DNA of 64,000 bases, from positions 62,001 through 126,000 of the forward strand of contig CP145410.1 of the NCBI GenBank assembly GCA_036867785.1, given 5' to 3'. Below are positions 34,765 to 48,010 of the stretch, in pieces; position 1 is the first letter of the stretch; each line of letters opens with the position of its first letter. Made by a program: the position numbers and the translations under genes. This stretch comes from Plasmodiophora brassicae (lineage: Eukaryota; Endomyxa: Phytomyxea; Phytomyxea; Plasmodiophorida). The notes under the pieces were generated by a model. It had not been told where the DNA came from. It ran no database searches and saw only the letters and a list, made by a program, of their open reading frames with translations.

Positions 34765-35413
34765 CAATGCCGAGGAACGCACCTCAGATATTCATTGCGA
34801 ATATCTTGGTCACCGGCGGGTCCCCGAATTAGACAAACGCGCCGGTGCCGGGTCGGGCGACTCCCGGACCGCCGCGTCCCGATGGCCAGCTGGCTGATCC
34901 GAAAGGGAGGCGCGGCCGGAAGAAGAGAGGCGAACTAGAGAGGGTTTCTGGCGCTCTATTTAACCATACCGGCGTCGTTTAATGTGATCGATTCGCATGG
35001 GTTGCCATGGTAAGCAACTAGTCTTGTACGTCGCCGTACTCGACTTGGAAGACGCGGCAAGCTGCTGATCAAGTCGACTTCGCCCGAGGCCAGGGCGCTC
35101 GAGTCGACCAAACTTCTGACCGAGTCATAAGTCGAGTTGACCGAAGTTGACCTGCAAGGCGACTCGACGCAAGTGGTATGCACCTCTAGACCTTCCACTG
35201 CTGTCGGGCCCGCGGTTCGTCAAGTCGACTTCGCGACTTCAAGTCGACTTGAGCAAGGCTTCAAGCGGCTTGCAAACTTTGACGTCGACTTCGAACGACT
35301 TAGCCAGGCATCGAAGTCGACTTAAACAGCTGCTACGAAGTCACGAGACAAGACAGTTCGTCACGGTAAGCCTCCAAGGGCAGTGCCAATGAAAGCCGTC
35401 AGCTTCATAACTG
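34765..35413. repeat. GTCGAC-rich palindromic repeat tract
   Basis: No gene is visible. From about 35065 to 35330 the palindrome AAGTCGACTT and close variants (AGTCGACC, AAGTCGAGTT, GACGTCGACTT) recur many times in both orientations, separated by 10-30 bp. The tract lies downstream of methylcrotonyl-CoA carboxylase and upstream of the F-box gene. Confidence 0.6.
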
Positions 35414-37659
35414 TCACATTCTGAAGACTCCAAACTCGGTGGGTTCAATGGGCGCATTCAGTGCCGCAGTGAGAGACAATCCCAGTACCAGGCGGGTATC
35501 CTTGGGGTCAATTATGCTGCAGGAATGTCCGACGTCAGAGAGGAATCCTTCGATCGTAATTCAGGATCAGTAAACGCCTACCCGTCATCCCACAGCCTTG
35601 CGGAGGAGTAATACGCTGCACTTTCACGTTCAAACTGCTCCAGCAGCGGGGCTTTTACCTTCGCCTCCTCTTCTGCGCTTAGCTGCGTCCCCGATCTCTC
35701 GGCCTTGTCACGCTCCAGCTAACATACACGCCCGTTAGTGATGAGACAGAAGCGCACAGGGCCTCAAACCTGCGCAATGACGCCAGCTGCTTGTTCTGCG
35801 CCCATCACAGATATCCTCGAATTCGGCCACATGTAGAGTAACCTTGGCGAGAACGCTGGAAGAGCTTAGAATCCAACTCGGGCACTGGACGAATATTGTT
35901 GAGGTACCTCGACCACACATTCCTGAGACAGGTAACGAAGATTTGCATGTCAACGAGCTGGGAAGCGATTGAAATGAACAACGTACCATAGTTGCCGGCA
36001 CCGTACGAACCGCCGACAATGAGCGTTAGCTTGGGAACATTTGCACACGACACCGCCATGACCTGCATTAACAGGAGCGGATTGAGACCAGACAGACGAC
36101 AGCACCGTCGTCGGTCCCGACCATTTTCGCACCATGCTTCGCAATGCCTTCCGCCTCGTACTGTTTACCAACCATCTGCAACGCACCAAACATTCACGAG
36201 AAAGCAAGACACGTGATCCACACGACGAGGGTACAAATCCACTGATGTTCTGCAGGAACAGGATGGGCGTGTTCCTCTGCGCGCATATCTCAATGAACTG
36301 GGCGCCCTTCACGGCCGATTCCGAGAACAGGATCCCGTTGTTCGCCACAATACCGATACGTTGCCCGTAAAGATGAGCCCACCCGGTGACCAGAGTATCG
36401 CCGAATCTGTTGACGCATGAGCGACGCGCCTGTTCTCAAAATCAGGAGGACTGACAGTTTCTTGAATTCGAGGAACCGGCTTCCGTCGACAATTCGTGCG
36501 ATGATTTCTCGAACGTCGAACGGTTTCTTCGTTTCTGCAGGTACAATCCCTCGCAACTCGATCGACGGGTACAGGGGCTCCTCGACCTGGCTCAAGTCAA
36601 ATTCGAGCTTCTGTGGCGGTGCTGAGTGGAGTATGGAGCGGGCGATGCTGAGCGCGTGGTCGTCACTCTCCGCCCAGTGGTCAATAACGCCAGACTTTCG
36701 GCAGTGCACGTCGGCCCCTCCAAGGTCCTCAGCTGAAACAACTTCACCCGTTGCCGCGCGAACTAACGGCGGCCCTGCCAGGAACACTGTCCCAGTTCCC
36801 TTGACGATAATGTTCTCATCCGCCATCGCTGGAACGTAAGCACCGCCAGCTGTGCAGCTGCCCATTACGACAGCGATCTGAGGAATGCCCTCTGGACACG
36901 TACAGAGTCAGGCGGGAGCGATACGTGGACGGGCGATCGACGGCAGCATACTCGCCGACATCCGGGCTTGGTTGAAGAAGATGCGCCCAAAGTGGTCACG
37001 GTCAGGGAACGTCTCGCTTTGATTGGGCAGGTTGACACCGCCCGAATCGACGAGATAAACGCATGGCAGACGGTTCTGCTCAGCGATCTCCTGGGCACGC
37101 AGATGCTTCTTGATGGTAATCGGGTAGTACGTGCCGCCCTTGACTGTCGAATCTGAACCGACGACCAACAGGTGTGAGCCATCTCGAGCAACGGGCAGCT
37201 GACGGCACCCCTTCGCCCACCATTGCAAACGATAACGCACTGGCGACCTGCCACTCGTCCAATACCGGTTACGATACTGCCCGCGGGAGTATAGTCCTTG
37301 TACAGGTCGTATCCAGCCAGCTGGGAAAATTCAAGGAACGGTGTCCTGATGGGTATTCAGTGGCGCCCGAATCGGACGCGGGCTTCAGGTTACCCGGGAT
37401 CGACGAGGCGGTCAATTCGATCGCGTGGGAGACGTTTCCCCCTTGCCACATGCCGATCACGGCTCGCCTTCCCGCCACCGAACTTGACCTTCTCGACCAG
37501 TCGCGTCAGGTCGTCCGCGAGCCGGGCCCCGTACGCAGCGTTCGCTTCGTACTCGGCGCCGCCCGTCTCCAACCGGGACTGCAGGACGGGGAACGATGCC
37601 GCGCGGCGACGCGCCGCGCACCCGACCCGGGTACCCACCAGCCTCGGAACCGTCAGCAT
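35414..37659 (-). CDS. MCCC2: methylcrotonyl-CoA carboxylase beta subunit, mitochondrial
   Basis: Carboxyltransferase subunit of the biotin enzyme of leucine breakdown. Exons spread over 2.2 kb and split by about nine short introns encode the whole protein: basic leader [19 protein letters not shown] (mitochondrial targeting), [47 protein letters not shown], the CoA/oxyanion region [58 protein letters not shown] and the C-terminal PTEFGVFRM ending at 35414. [11 protein letters not shown] exon precedes the last one. All hallmark segments align with animal MCCC2. The alpha (biotin) subunit is not in this window. Confidence 0.9.
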
Positions 37660-37850
37660 TCCCCCGTTCGATCACGTGCGGGCAAAAATTGTACCCACAC
37701 TTTGGCAACCACAACACCCGTCACGTCGTCGGCCACGACGTTCCGTTTCACGACGAACACGGCGTCCCGGTGTGGACATTTTGGCGGTACGTACCCTTGT
37801 GGCACGCCCGGAGGTCCGAGCCGGTACCGCCGAACCGGGGCACACGTCAG

Positions 37851-38696
37851 ATGCGGTTGCGCCGTGTACCCATGGGGTTGCTATTGCCGGTGCTGATGGT
37901 GTGCGGGCAACAGGATGAGGCACCGAGGTATGAGGTCGTCCGTGGGTGCAGGTCGCAGCTGGTCGCCATAATCCCGACGTCGCTGATGGAGCGGTACCTG
38001 GATACGAGGTCCTGGTCCTGTTAACCCATCCGGGGAATAGTGCACTCATCGGGCTTGGTTGGACAGCGAGAAGAACGTGTGCGTTGATGTCGTCCCGGTT
38101 GCGTACGGTCCGACAGCAAGCACAGGGCGTCCCGCAGGGCAACCGGTGCCTCATGACTCGAATACGAGTTCGCACAATGTCAAGCAGGTCGCTACGAGAC
38201 CAGCCGAAGTCGACGTGCCTGATCAGTCCCGGGACGCAAGTAGCCATCAGGGGCGGGCCACCAGCAGGGACGTTGGCGATGGCGCAGGGCAACCTCGAAA
38301 CGCTCCCGCTCCATCCGAACCGCCAGTCGATGGCACTCTACCGGAGCGGACGTCTACGCCAGTAACCCAGCAGCGTTCGCCACCGGATTCACCGCAGTCT
38401 GATGATGCACCGTCAACGTCGGCGTTTTCAGCTAAACACCCCCTGCAGACGGCCGCGCCAGAGCCCCAACCACGAGCTGGTCAGACACGGCCCTCGTTCC
38501 GTCAGCAGCACCCAGCCGGGTTCTACGCAGGCGGCGCCCTGGCAATTCTATTCATCGTCATTGCCATCGTCACTTTGTTCATCATCCTGCGCAAACGATG
38601 GGTAAACAGCAACACACGTACGGAGTATGTGTCGGCCCGTGACCTGTCCCTGCAACTGCAGTGCACTGCGCGGTGCGCGCGAGGAATAGTGCGTGA
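37851..38696 (+). CDS. type I membrane protein with Ser/Pro-rich ectodomain
   Basis: ATG 37851 gives MRLRRVPMGLLLPVLMVCGQ, a signal peptide with cysteine near the cleavage site. One intron near 37993-38062 (GTACCTGG...GACAG) joins LMER to EKNVCVDVV. The mature part is a 120-residue Pro/Ser/Thr/Gln-rich stalk, followed by one transmembrane helix (GGALAILFIVIAIVTLFIIL) and a basic stop-transfer RKRW. The 3' end is unsure: splicing at GTACGG/CTGCAG near 38620-38660 gives a short tail ending at 38696; reading through gives a stop at 38748, overlapping the next gene. No family recognised. Confidence 0.6.
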
Positions 38697-38729
38697 CTGG
38701 GCGCGCCGTTGCCATTGGCGCCAAGCAGC

Positions 38730-40047
38730 ATGTCGGCGTCCGAGCTAGCGACGAGTAGCGCACTGACGCGGGCCTGCAGTGGATATTCGTCGACGGCGTT
38801 GCGCCATGTGCGACAGATGCTGGAGGCGGACGATGCCGACTCGCTGGCGGGCGGCGTCCGCGATGTACTCGTTAAGCAGAGGGCGGGCGCGCGTCGCCGC
38901 GTACTGTCGCAGGCGATGCGCGCCCAAATCGAATTGTTGCGCGCCATGCCGAACACTCTGCAGCAGATCGCCATCGACGTTCTCAATAACCCGAACCTGC
39001 TCGACAATGCGGCCTATGTTCGCGAACGCCGCCAAAGAAGTGTGTTGCCGGCTGCGACGTCGAATTCGCGCGGTGACGACAGCGCTCTGCCTCAGTTGAT
39101 CGCCAAGTGGCTCAGGCAGTTGCCTCCTCTGCCACCAATGCCGGCCCATCGCATACGAACTTGGTTTATCCGACCTGGTGACATGCAGGATGAGCCAGCT
39201 GTAGGCAGAGCGTGTGATGCGAATCAGGTGACGGATACCACCGATGGATCCGTTGAGTTGCCAGCAGAGGTCGATCAAAGCGTCTGCGGATCTAGTGAAG
39301 ATGAAGAGTCTGGCGAATACGAATTACATCCCGAAGCGCCAGCGCCGTCTAACGAGGTCAACGAGGAGGTCAATATATCGAGCAGTGGCGATGATGACGA
39401 GGAGGAGGAAGTCGACCAGTACGAGATCGAGTTGTCGCCACGTAAAGAAAGCGTTGAAGCGACACCTGGTGGATCGAAGCATGTGCCGTCGCTCTCTGAG
39501 ATTGCGCTGACTCTGAAATCGGGTACCCCTGAGTTGCCATCAGCCACTGCAACGTCAACGAAGAAACGCAATGACGTGTCTGCGAAGGCGCCCACAAAGC
39601 GTCTGGTGAAACGCGTCAAGTTTGCGAGGCCTGCCCAGAAGTACTGCACGCCGTGTGAATTCTGGGCAACGATGCGCTGTGCCAAGGGCGATCAATGCCC
39701 ATTCAGTCATGACGGAGCACAGACACGATCCAGTGTCATCTGTCGCTACTTTATGATGGGCTCCTGCGTCAAGGGCGAAGACTGCTCGCATTCACATGAC
39801 GTCCCCTGTAAGCATTTCCACCTGGGTAAACGGTGTAAGGATGTCGGCTGCAGGTTCAAGCATGATCCAATGACGACGTCGGTGATAACGACAGGCGCCC
39901 TTTGCAAAGTATCTAACTGTTGTCGGTGATAGGGAGGAGCTGGAACTTTTCCGCCAGCGAGTAAGCCAGGGATACTACCTGAAACCTGCAGCAGCCGCAG
40001 GTGAACCATCTGCGCCAGTGTTGCCAGACAATCCATTCGAGGCATGA
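38730..40047 (+). CDS. CCCH zinc-finger protein (three fingers)
   Basis: About 420 residues from ATG 38730 (MSASELATSS). The N-terminal 130 residues are helical, followed by an acidic Glu/Asp/Ser region, then three tandem CCCH fingers: CEFWATMRCAKGDQCPFSH, CRYFMMGSCVKGEDCSHSH and CKHFHLGKRC...CRFKH. Arrays like this occur in CPSF30 and ZC3H4/6/8 proteins, which bind RNA during 3' processing or transcription control. A 55-nt intron near 39873-39927 joins HDPMTT to EELELFRQRVSQGYYL and the final exon ending NPFEA at 40047. Specific orthology is not clear. Confidence 0.75.
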
Positions 40048-40128
40048 TGCAGCGGAATGCTGGACCGTTCGCGGATCTGGACGAATGCGATTTATTGTTG
40101 AGCGCAGCGCTTCATCGCATTGGCCCGC

Positions 40129-41661
<1,533 letters not shown>

Positions 41662-43242
41662 ATGCTGGTGAGTGGATGCCGTCACGTTGCGCGCCGATGC
41701 GGGCGACTGCTGGCGACACTATCGTCGTCGACGGCCCGGGAAGATCTGATCAGGAAGATGTCGGACGACCTGGGCGCCGACGCGGACGTCTCCATGGCGT
41801 ACATGTGCAAGCCGGAAGACGATGTATCCGAGGAGCCACCCGCGCCTGCACCTGGTGGAGTCCCCGACGCTGATATGTCCATCACGTTTCTGGGGACGTC
41901 CGCAGGTGGGCCTAGCTCCATTCGGAATTCGTCGTCACTGGTCGTGTCCACGGCGGCGACGTCGTGGATGTTTGATTGCGGAGGTCCTTCATCGCACTCT
42001 GTTGGTTCTCTCGCATCATGCTGATCGAATCGTTCAGAGGGTACTCAGCATCGGATGTTCCGCTGTTCGGCGCCCAGGATGCGGCCGAGTGCCATCGACC
42101 GCATCTTCATCACGCATATGCACGCCGACCATGTCCTCGGGCTGCCCGGCATCCTCCTATACATATCAACGTCTCAGACTGTCCGGACAACGCCCTTGCA
42201 TATCTACGGGCCGCTGGGCCTCAGGGCATACATTCGCAACACGTTGCAGTCGGTCTGCACGAACCTGCAGATTCCGTACTACGTTCACGAGATCAAGGTC
42301 GACCGCGCGAACCCGGATAAGCCTATCCGAGTGTACGTTCGCGTGCGTTTCCGTGGACCCTGTTGTCTGAGCTTGGCTTCCGTGTCGATAGTCTAAACGA
42401 TGGGCGATTCGAGGTACATGCCGCTCCTATTCGTCACTCGATTGATTGCTTTGGTTACGTTATCACTGAAGTGGACCGCGCTGGCGAGCTGGATGCCGAA
42501 CGGCTCCGGGCTGACGGTGTCGAACCGGGTAATGCCCTCTGTCAATCTGGTTACCGTATCATCGAAATAACCGTCAGTCGGTTAGGCCCGATCTACAGGT
42601 TGCTGAAAGGAGGCGACAGTGTCACGCTTCCGGATGGACGAACCATCAATGGCAGCGACTACGTGAACGGCGTGATTCCTGGCCGAAAGATTGTCATTCT
42701 TGGCGACACGTTTAATGCCGACAACCTGCTCGAGAAAGCGCAAGGCGCCGGTCTGTGTCAACGCTGAAATCAGTGCCCGGATAAGGAGTCTGAATGCGTC
42801 GTGGGTCCCCCCACAGATGTCGTTGTGCACGAGGCAACGGCGCCCGACCAGGACGCTGCACAAGCCGTGCGGAGAGGGCACTCGACCCCGTCAATGGCCG
42901 CACGATTCGCACGACAAGCCAAAGCCCGACTACTCATCCTGAATCATGTCAGCCCGAAGACCACAGACGAAGGCGTTGCCAGGCTGCACGGCGACATGCC
43001 CTATGTCAACCTTCGTGACCAGGCCGTTCGCACTATGAAATCCGGTGCGGACGTGTGCAACGACTCGCCTGTCCTGATCTGCTACTGACCGGCGAACGTG
43101 CTACACAGACAACGTCATCGTCGCCTTCGACTACCTGCGCGTCTGCGTCAATCGGCGTCCTACGGTCCCAAAGGTGCCCAGCGCTGACGTTTCAAGGTCC
43201 CCGCCTGCAGATAGGCCGGCGCAATCGGAACCGCAGCTCTAG
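41662..43242 (+). CDS. ELAC1: tRNase Z, short form (ELAC1-like)
   Basis: Endonuclease that trims the 3' end of precursor tRNAs. Beta-lactamase-fold motifs are present over several exons: ITFLGTSAGGPSSIRNSSSL (motif I region), FITHMHADHVLGLPG (HxHxDH zinc site), HAAPIRHSIDCFGY, GRKIVILGDTF, VVVHEATAP and LILNHVSP. The last exon ends SEPQL at 43242. If started at ATG 41662 the first 32 residues (MLVSGCRHVARRCGRLLATL) are Arg-rich and lack acids, like a mitochondrial presequence; starting at ATG 41758 (MSDDLGAD) would give a cytosolic form. Dual targeting through two starts is possible. Confidence 0.85.
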
Positions 43243-43568
43243 TTCCGCGCCGGCGTACGCCATCGTTTATAATTCCTAGTTTGCCTGTTCAGCGGGCAAA
43301 GCTCGTCGAACGCGTACCACACCGTACCTAGACGTCCGTCCGTCCCTGTGTACATACAATATCGGTGAACTGCTGCGCAGGCTGCATGCAATGCCCTTCG
43401 TCGTAGGTACATATTCGTACGGGTAGCCTGGTCGAGTGGGCGCTGGCCGTGGAATTCTATTTTTATGCCGATGGCGTGCGAACCCGACCCAAAACGGCTC
43501 GTCGTTGTTGTCATTCATTTCGTGGCCCGGGGCGAAGCGGTGGGTCGGCGCTGCTCCCAGAGACGCCA
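43243..43568. other. intergenic spacer, nothing recognised
   Basis: Gap of 326 bp between two genes on the same strand. It should hold the capping protein promoter. No RNA gene, repeat or open frame of note. Confidence 0.5.
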
Positions 43569-44560
43569 ATGGGGTCGTCGTCGTCCGAGAAGCTGCGGAT
43601 CGCCAGCCATTTCCTGCTGCAGAGCCCGCCCGGTCAGGTCGACCAGGTCCTGCGGGACGTCCGCATCCTGCTCGGGTCGGACGCGTCGGCGCTGACGCGG
43701 CCGCAGCTCGACGCCGCCCTGTCGCAGTACAACCAGGCGCAGTTCGTGTTCGCGCCCGCCCCGGACGCTCCCAATGAGAACGTCATGTGCTGTCCACAAG
43801 CACAGGCGGATACCGGCAGCAAGGATCGCGACGTCTACGCGAACCCGAACAACCATCAGGTTCGTCACGTCATCGCATATGACCCTGTTGAGACCAACGC
43901 TGTCGTGCAGTTGCTGAAATTTGATAACGTGAACCGGACGTGGTCGTCGGAGAAGGGGCGAGCGAAATCGGCGCCGCCTGCCATTGAGGAGTATCGCGTG
44001 GCGATCCAGGACGCCGTCCACAAGTACGCTGCCAGCGTCTACCTGGACGAGTCCAAGTACGCGATCGGCGTGTTCGCGACAGCCACCGGCGACGTTTCGG
44101 TTGTACTGAGCGCCAAGAACATCGCCCTGCATAATTTCTGGGCGGGCTCCTGGAGGACGGTGTTCACTCTGAACGTGAGCAAGCCGGGTGCCCGTTCGCC
44201 GATTGGCGCCCACATCCGCGTCAACGTGCACTACTTCGAGGACGGCAACGTGCAACTGAACACCGAGTTCAAGCGCTCTGAGTCGATCCAGATCGGGGAC
44301 CCAGCGGCGACCGCATCGGCGGTGCACGCCGCCATGGACACGATCGAAACGGAATTCCAGACCAGCCTAGAGGAGTTCTACGTCGACATGCACAAGCAGA
44401 CGTTCGCGGGCATGCGCCGGTTCCTCCCCGTTACGCGTACGCCCATGGACTGTAAGTCGCTCCTAGATGCCAGTCTGTTGCCAGCGTTGGTCGAATGCTG
44501 CTGATGCGTTCCGCAGGGAATCCGAACGCGCATAAGCTCGCCGCTCAGCTCAAGAACTGA
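43569..44560 (+). CDS. CAPZA: F-actin capping protein, alpha subunit
   Basis: Caps barbed ends of actin filaments as a heterodimer with the beta subunit. About 308 residues from ATG 43569 (MGSSSSEKLRIASHFLLQSP). Family signatures: SHFLLQSPPGQVDQVLRDVR, FWAGSWRTVFTL, IRVNVHYFEDGNVQLNTE, and MRRFLPVTRTPMDW near the end. One intron, 44452-44516 (GTAAGT...CGCAG), splits the TGG codon of MDW; the last exon encodes NPNAHKLAAQLKN. Slightly longer than animal CapZ alpha because of an insert after position 75. Its tail faces the zinc transporter 110 bp away. Confidence 0.92.
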
Positions 44561-44670
44561 ATGCTGCTACCGCCATGTAATACATTTAAATCTGCCCATC
44601 GCTTTTAAGTTCCTGCACTCCGCTCGCCAGAGACGACAGGGCGGTTGCGTGTTGACAGGTACATGACCGG

Positions 44671-45954
44671 TTAAGCACAGTCCGAGTGGCAGTCATCACC
44701 ACTCGCTTCGATCTGACATTCACACGCAGCACGTATTTAGCCGTCTGCCCCGCTGCCCACATACAGCGGCGACGGGGCATACCTGAATGGTTGAATGCGA
44801 TATCCCGAACTGTTCTCTTAGGACTCGCTGGGCGCTCTGCAGGACGGCCTCATGATGACCGATTCGGTCCACTTCCAGGTGAACCGACAGCGACGTTCTG
44901 CCTTGCTTGATCGACCAGATACTGAGGGCACGACCCGTCAATGAACATCCTCATTTTCCCCAGACAAGCAATCACGCGCTTACTGTAAATCGTGGACCTG
45001 TCGAACGTACTCGATCTTCTTCAAACTCTCTCTTACAGAGCGATTACTGATGTGGACCGGGGCACCCTCCATCAGCACATGAATACATTCCCTTAGTAGA
45101 CCTAAACAGGCGCGGATTACGATCAGTGGGCGATGAAACCATTGTACACAGCTACACCGACCGGTCGTCGAGAACAGGACGATCAGTCCGAAGAAAAACG
45201 TACAGATCGGGTCGACAATGGTCCACGTTGGATGCCACCAGACGACGAAGGCGGCAATCAAGACCCCCAACGACTGCACCAGGTCGCCGATAGCATGAAT
45301 GAGGGCGGCACGGACATTGACATTCTGGTGGCTGTGCCCTCCCAGCAACGGCTCAGTGTGCGAGTGGCCATCATGACTGTGCTCGCCGGTCGACGATGGG
45401 CCGCTTGAATGCGAATGGGCATGCGAATGGGAGTGCCCCGAGGAATGCAGGACCAGAGCGATGACTGCGTTAACGACAAGGCCGCACCCGGCCAGTGAAG
45501 CCATCATCTTGCCGTTAACGGGCTCGGGGTTCTGAATGCGGAAGAACGCCTCGACGAACAGGAAGCCCGTCACGATCCAAATCAGGACGACGGACATCAG
45601 TGCGCCGATGATTTCCATTCGGTACCAACCGAACGATAAATGCTCGGTTGCGGGTCGGGACGACAGCCACAAGGCGAACACGGATATGAGGAACCCGGCC
45701 AGGTCGGCCAGCAGATGGGCGGCATCGGTCATGATGGCCAGCGAGTTGGCAAAGTACCCGCCAACGGCCTCCAGGACCATGAATATGACGCAGAACCCGG
45801 CGGCGATGGTCAGCTTGCGCTGGGCGACGGCTGCCTCGCCATTGGCGATGGCCTCGGCGGCGAGACCCGCCCCCGGGCCCGTCCGGATCGCCGACAGCAG
45901 CTCGATCTGCGAATCGTCGGCGGCGGGAATGTCATCGATCGGGATCTCCGCCAT
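44671..45954 (-). CDS. cation diffusion facilitator, zinc transporter (ZnT-type)
   Basis: Exports zinc from the cytosol into vesicles or out of the cell. Six transmembrane helices: TM2 has the metal site AIMTDAAHLLADLAGF, TM5 has IHAIGDLVQSLGVL. Between TM4 and TM5 lies the His-rich loop (SGHSHSHAHSHSSG and more), usual for ZnT2/3/4/8-like proteins. The C-terminal cytosolic domain continues through introns: VRQVHDLHIWSIKQGRTSLS is formed by a GTAAGC...CTCAG intron, and the last exon gives IEASGDDCHSDCA with the stop at 44671. ATG 45954 (MAEIPIDDIPAADD). Confidence 0.9.
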
Positions 45955-46239
45955 CGGGCGCGCTCCTAACGCCCAGTCCAAAACGGAATGAACGGCCCGT
46001 CAGACGCCACACCGCTGCCGACTCGGACGGCGTCCCTTGGGGGCTTGGCCCGCCGACCGTCTGTGATGCGGTGCAAAACGTTTACCGACGGGCGGCGTTT
46101 TCTTCTGCGCGACTGGCACAACCGCTGCCCTGCGGGAGTGCTGACCGGCGCCGGACACTTCGCCGTGAAATATCTCGCACGACCCACAAGGGTACGGCCT
46201 ACTATGTACAGGTAGTTGACCGCGAAGTGTTTAACCATC

Positions 46240-47763
46240 ATGGCCTCGGCACGGCTTCTGTTGATCTCCCGGGCCCTCTTCGTCGCGTTCGCAGTGTTCG
46301 ACCTTCTGCTGTTCCCAGCGGTCGTCATTGTGCCGTTCCTAAAGCGCCGTCACTCGGAGTACATCCGCTGCCGGCAGCCCTGGCTTGTTGTCCTGCACTA
46401 CGTCGGCCAGTGCCTGATCCACCTGATCATGCTGTACGAGGTCTTTGCAGGCGCGGCCTGCCCAGCGCATTCCAGCACACTCTTGTATGAAATCATCATC
46501 CCGTTCCTGGTTGACGGCGTCACGGTCCGAGCGTATTCCCTGTACTGGCGTACGCGCCTGACCCGCGCCAAGGTCCTCGCCGTGAACAAACCGCCAAACA
46601 AGAAAGCATCGGGCATTGGCCGTCCGAATGCGATCTCGGCGCCCCAGGGCCTTCTAACCCAGTCCGATCAGTGGTACCTGGCACGGCCCTGGATCGCCAG
46701 TGACAGGACTGCCATGCGCCTGTTCCTCACATGCGTCGTCGTTCACCTCGTAATCGCCACTACTGACCTGATCGCCAGCTCCGCCCTTGGCGTCTGCATT
46801 ACGGGCGTCGGCTTCCTACTGGCCACCTGCCTGAGCTTCGTCACCCTCGGCTTCCTGTTTGCCATCTCATGTCGCCTTCGCACCTGCAGCGACGCCCTTC
46901 ACATTAAGGTTCGACGACATCTGCTGCGGGTCAATGCGTTCCTCCATTCACGTGGGCCCATGCAGTCGTCGCTGGTCTGGCAAGCACGCCTAGCCGCCTG
47001 CAACGTCGTCATGTTCGTCGTTGTATCCGTACCACAAATCAGCGACCTATGTAAGTCGGCACGTACGTTCGCGCGCCTCGAACGTTGAAGCGCATCGTTG
47101 AACGTAGACGCGGACGCGTTCCCTTTGCTGCCAGCGTACATGTGGTTGAACGCGCGGGTATCCAGCGTCACCGAGCTCGTCGTCCCGTTATGGCTGTCGT
47201 ACAGAGGGTACTCAGCAGTCGACCAGGACATTGACAAGCTGTTGAAGCATGACGAATTTCGGCACGCGTTCACATCGTTCCTCGAAATGGAGTTCTGCCC
47301 GGAAATCATGCTCTTCTACGACGCCATGTGCGCGTACAAGGCGCTGTTTGCCGCGACGATGCGGAGCAGGTGGGCAGGCAAGGACAAGAGGACGTCGTCG
47401 ACGGTCCAGTCAATCGACAGCGATAGCGTGGTGTCGATGGAATTCGGAGACCTGACGTCGTTCTCCGGTGATCGATCCGCTGAGATGGGCGAGGCGATCT
47501 ACCGCGAGTTCATCGCCGTCGGCAGTGCCAACGAGCTCAACATATCGGGGCGGCTCCGAGCGCGATACGATGCGCTGTTCAGGAAGGACAACGACCATGT
47601 CCTGCTGCACGTTGCGCCGGGGGACGCTGCCCCAGATGCCCCCAGACCCGGCCCTGCCCTGTTCGACCCGGTCTGGAGCGCCATGGTCCTGCTGATCCAG
47701 AACGGGAAGATCCAGAGGTTCTCCAGCACCGACATTGGACGGGAGCTGCTCAGACTCGTCTAA
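46240..47763 (+). CDS. seven-transmembrane protein with C-terminal RGS domain
   Basis: About 488 residues in two exons split by intron 47051-47107 (GTAAGT...GTAG). The first 290 residues contain about seven hydrophobic helices (for example LFVAFAVFDLLLFPAVVIV and LRTC-flanked TM5-6). The second exon holds an RGS domain: LLKHDEFRHAFTSFLEMEFCPE, then YREFIAVGSANELNISGRLR and a long insert between its helices. The layout matches plant AtRGS1 and similar protist proteins, which couple a receptor-like membrane part to GTPase acceleration of a G-alpha subunit. The ligand is unknown. A Ser/Asp-rich insert interrupts the RGS fold. Confidence 0.75.
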
Positions 47764-48010
47764 CTATACTTGGGTGGGGGTCAGCTTCGGCCCTAATCCG
47801 GGCCGTCAGGCGCCAGCAACGGGAAGCTGCACCCTGACAGATGCAGCCCGCAGTCGGGGGTCGATATTGCGCAGTCAGCTGCCTGTCTGGCGTCAGGACT
47901 TGGCACAAGCGTACCTACCTATAGCAATACAGCACACATGCGGCCGCGCATTCGATGAGGTCCCCGCCCCTGTGCGATCGATCTGGCGTTACGCGGGGGG
48001 CCGCGGGACG

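Noticed and set aside
35065-35330. CRISPR array
   Set aside because: Repeats are short palindromes with irregular spacing, without regular spacers or cas genes, in a eukaryotic genome.
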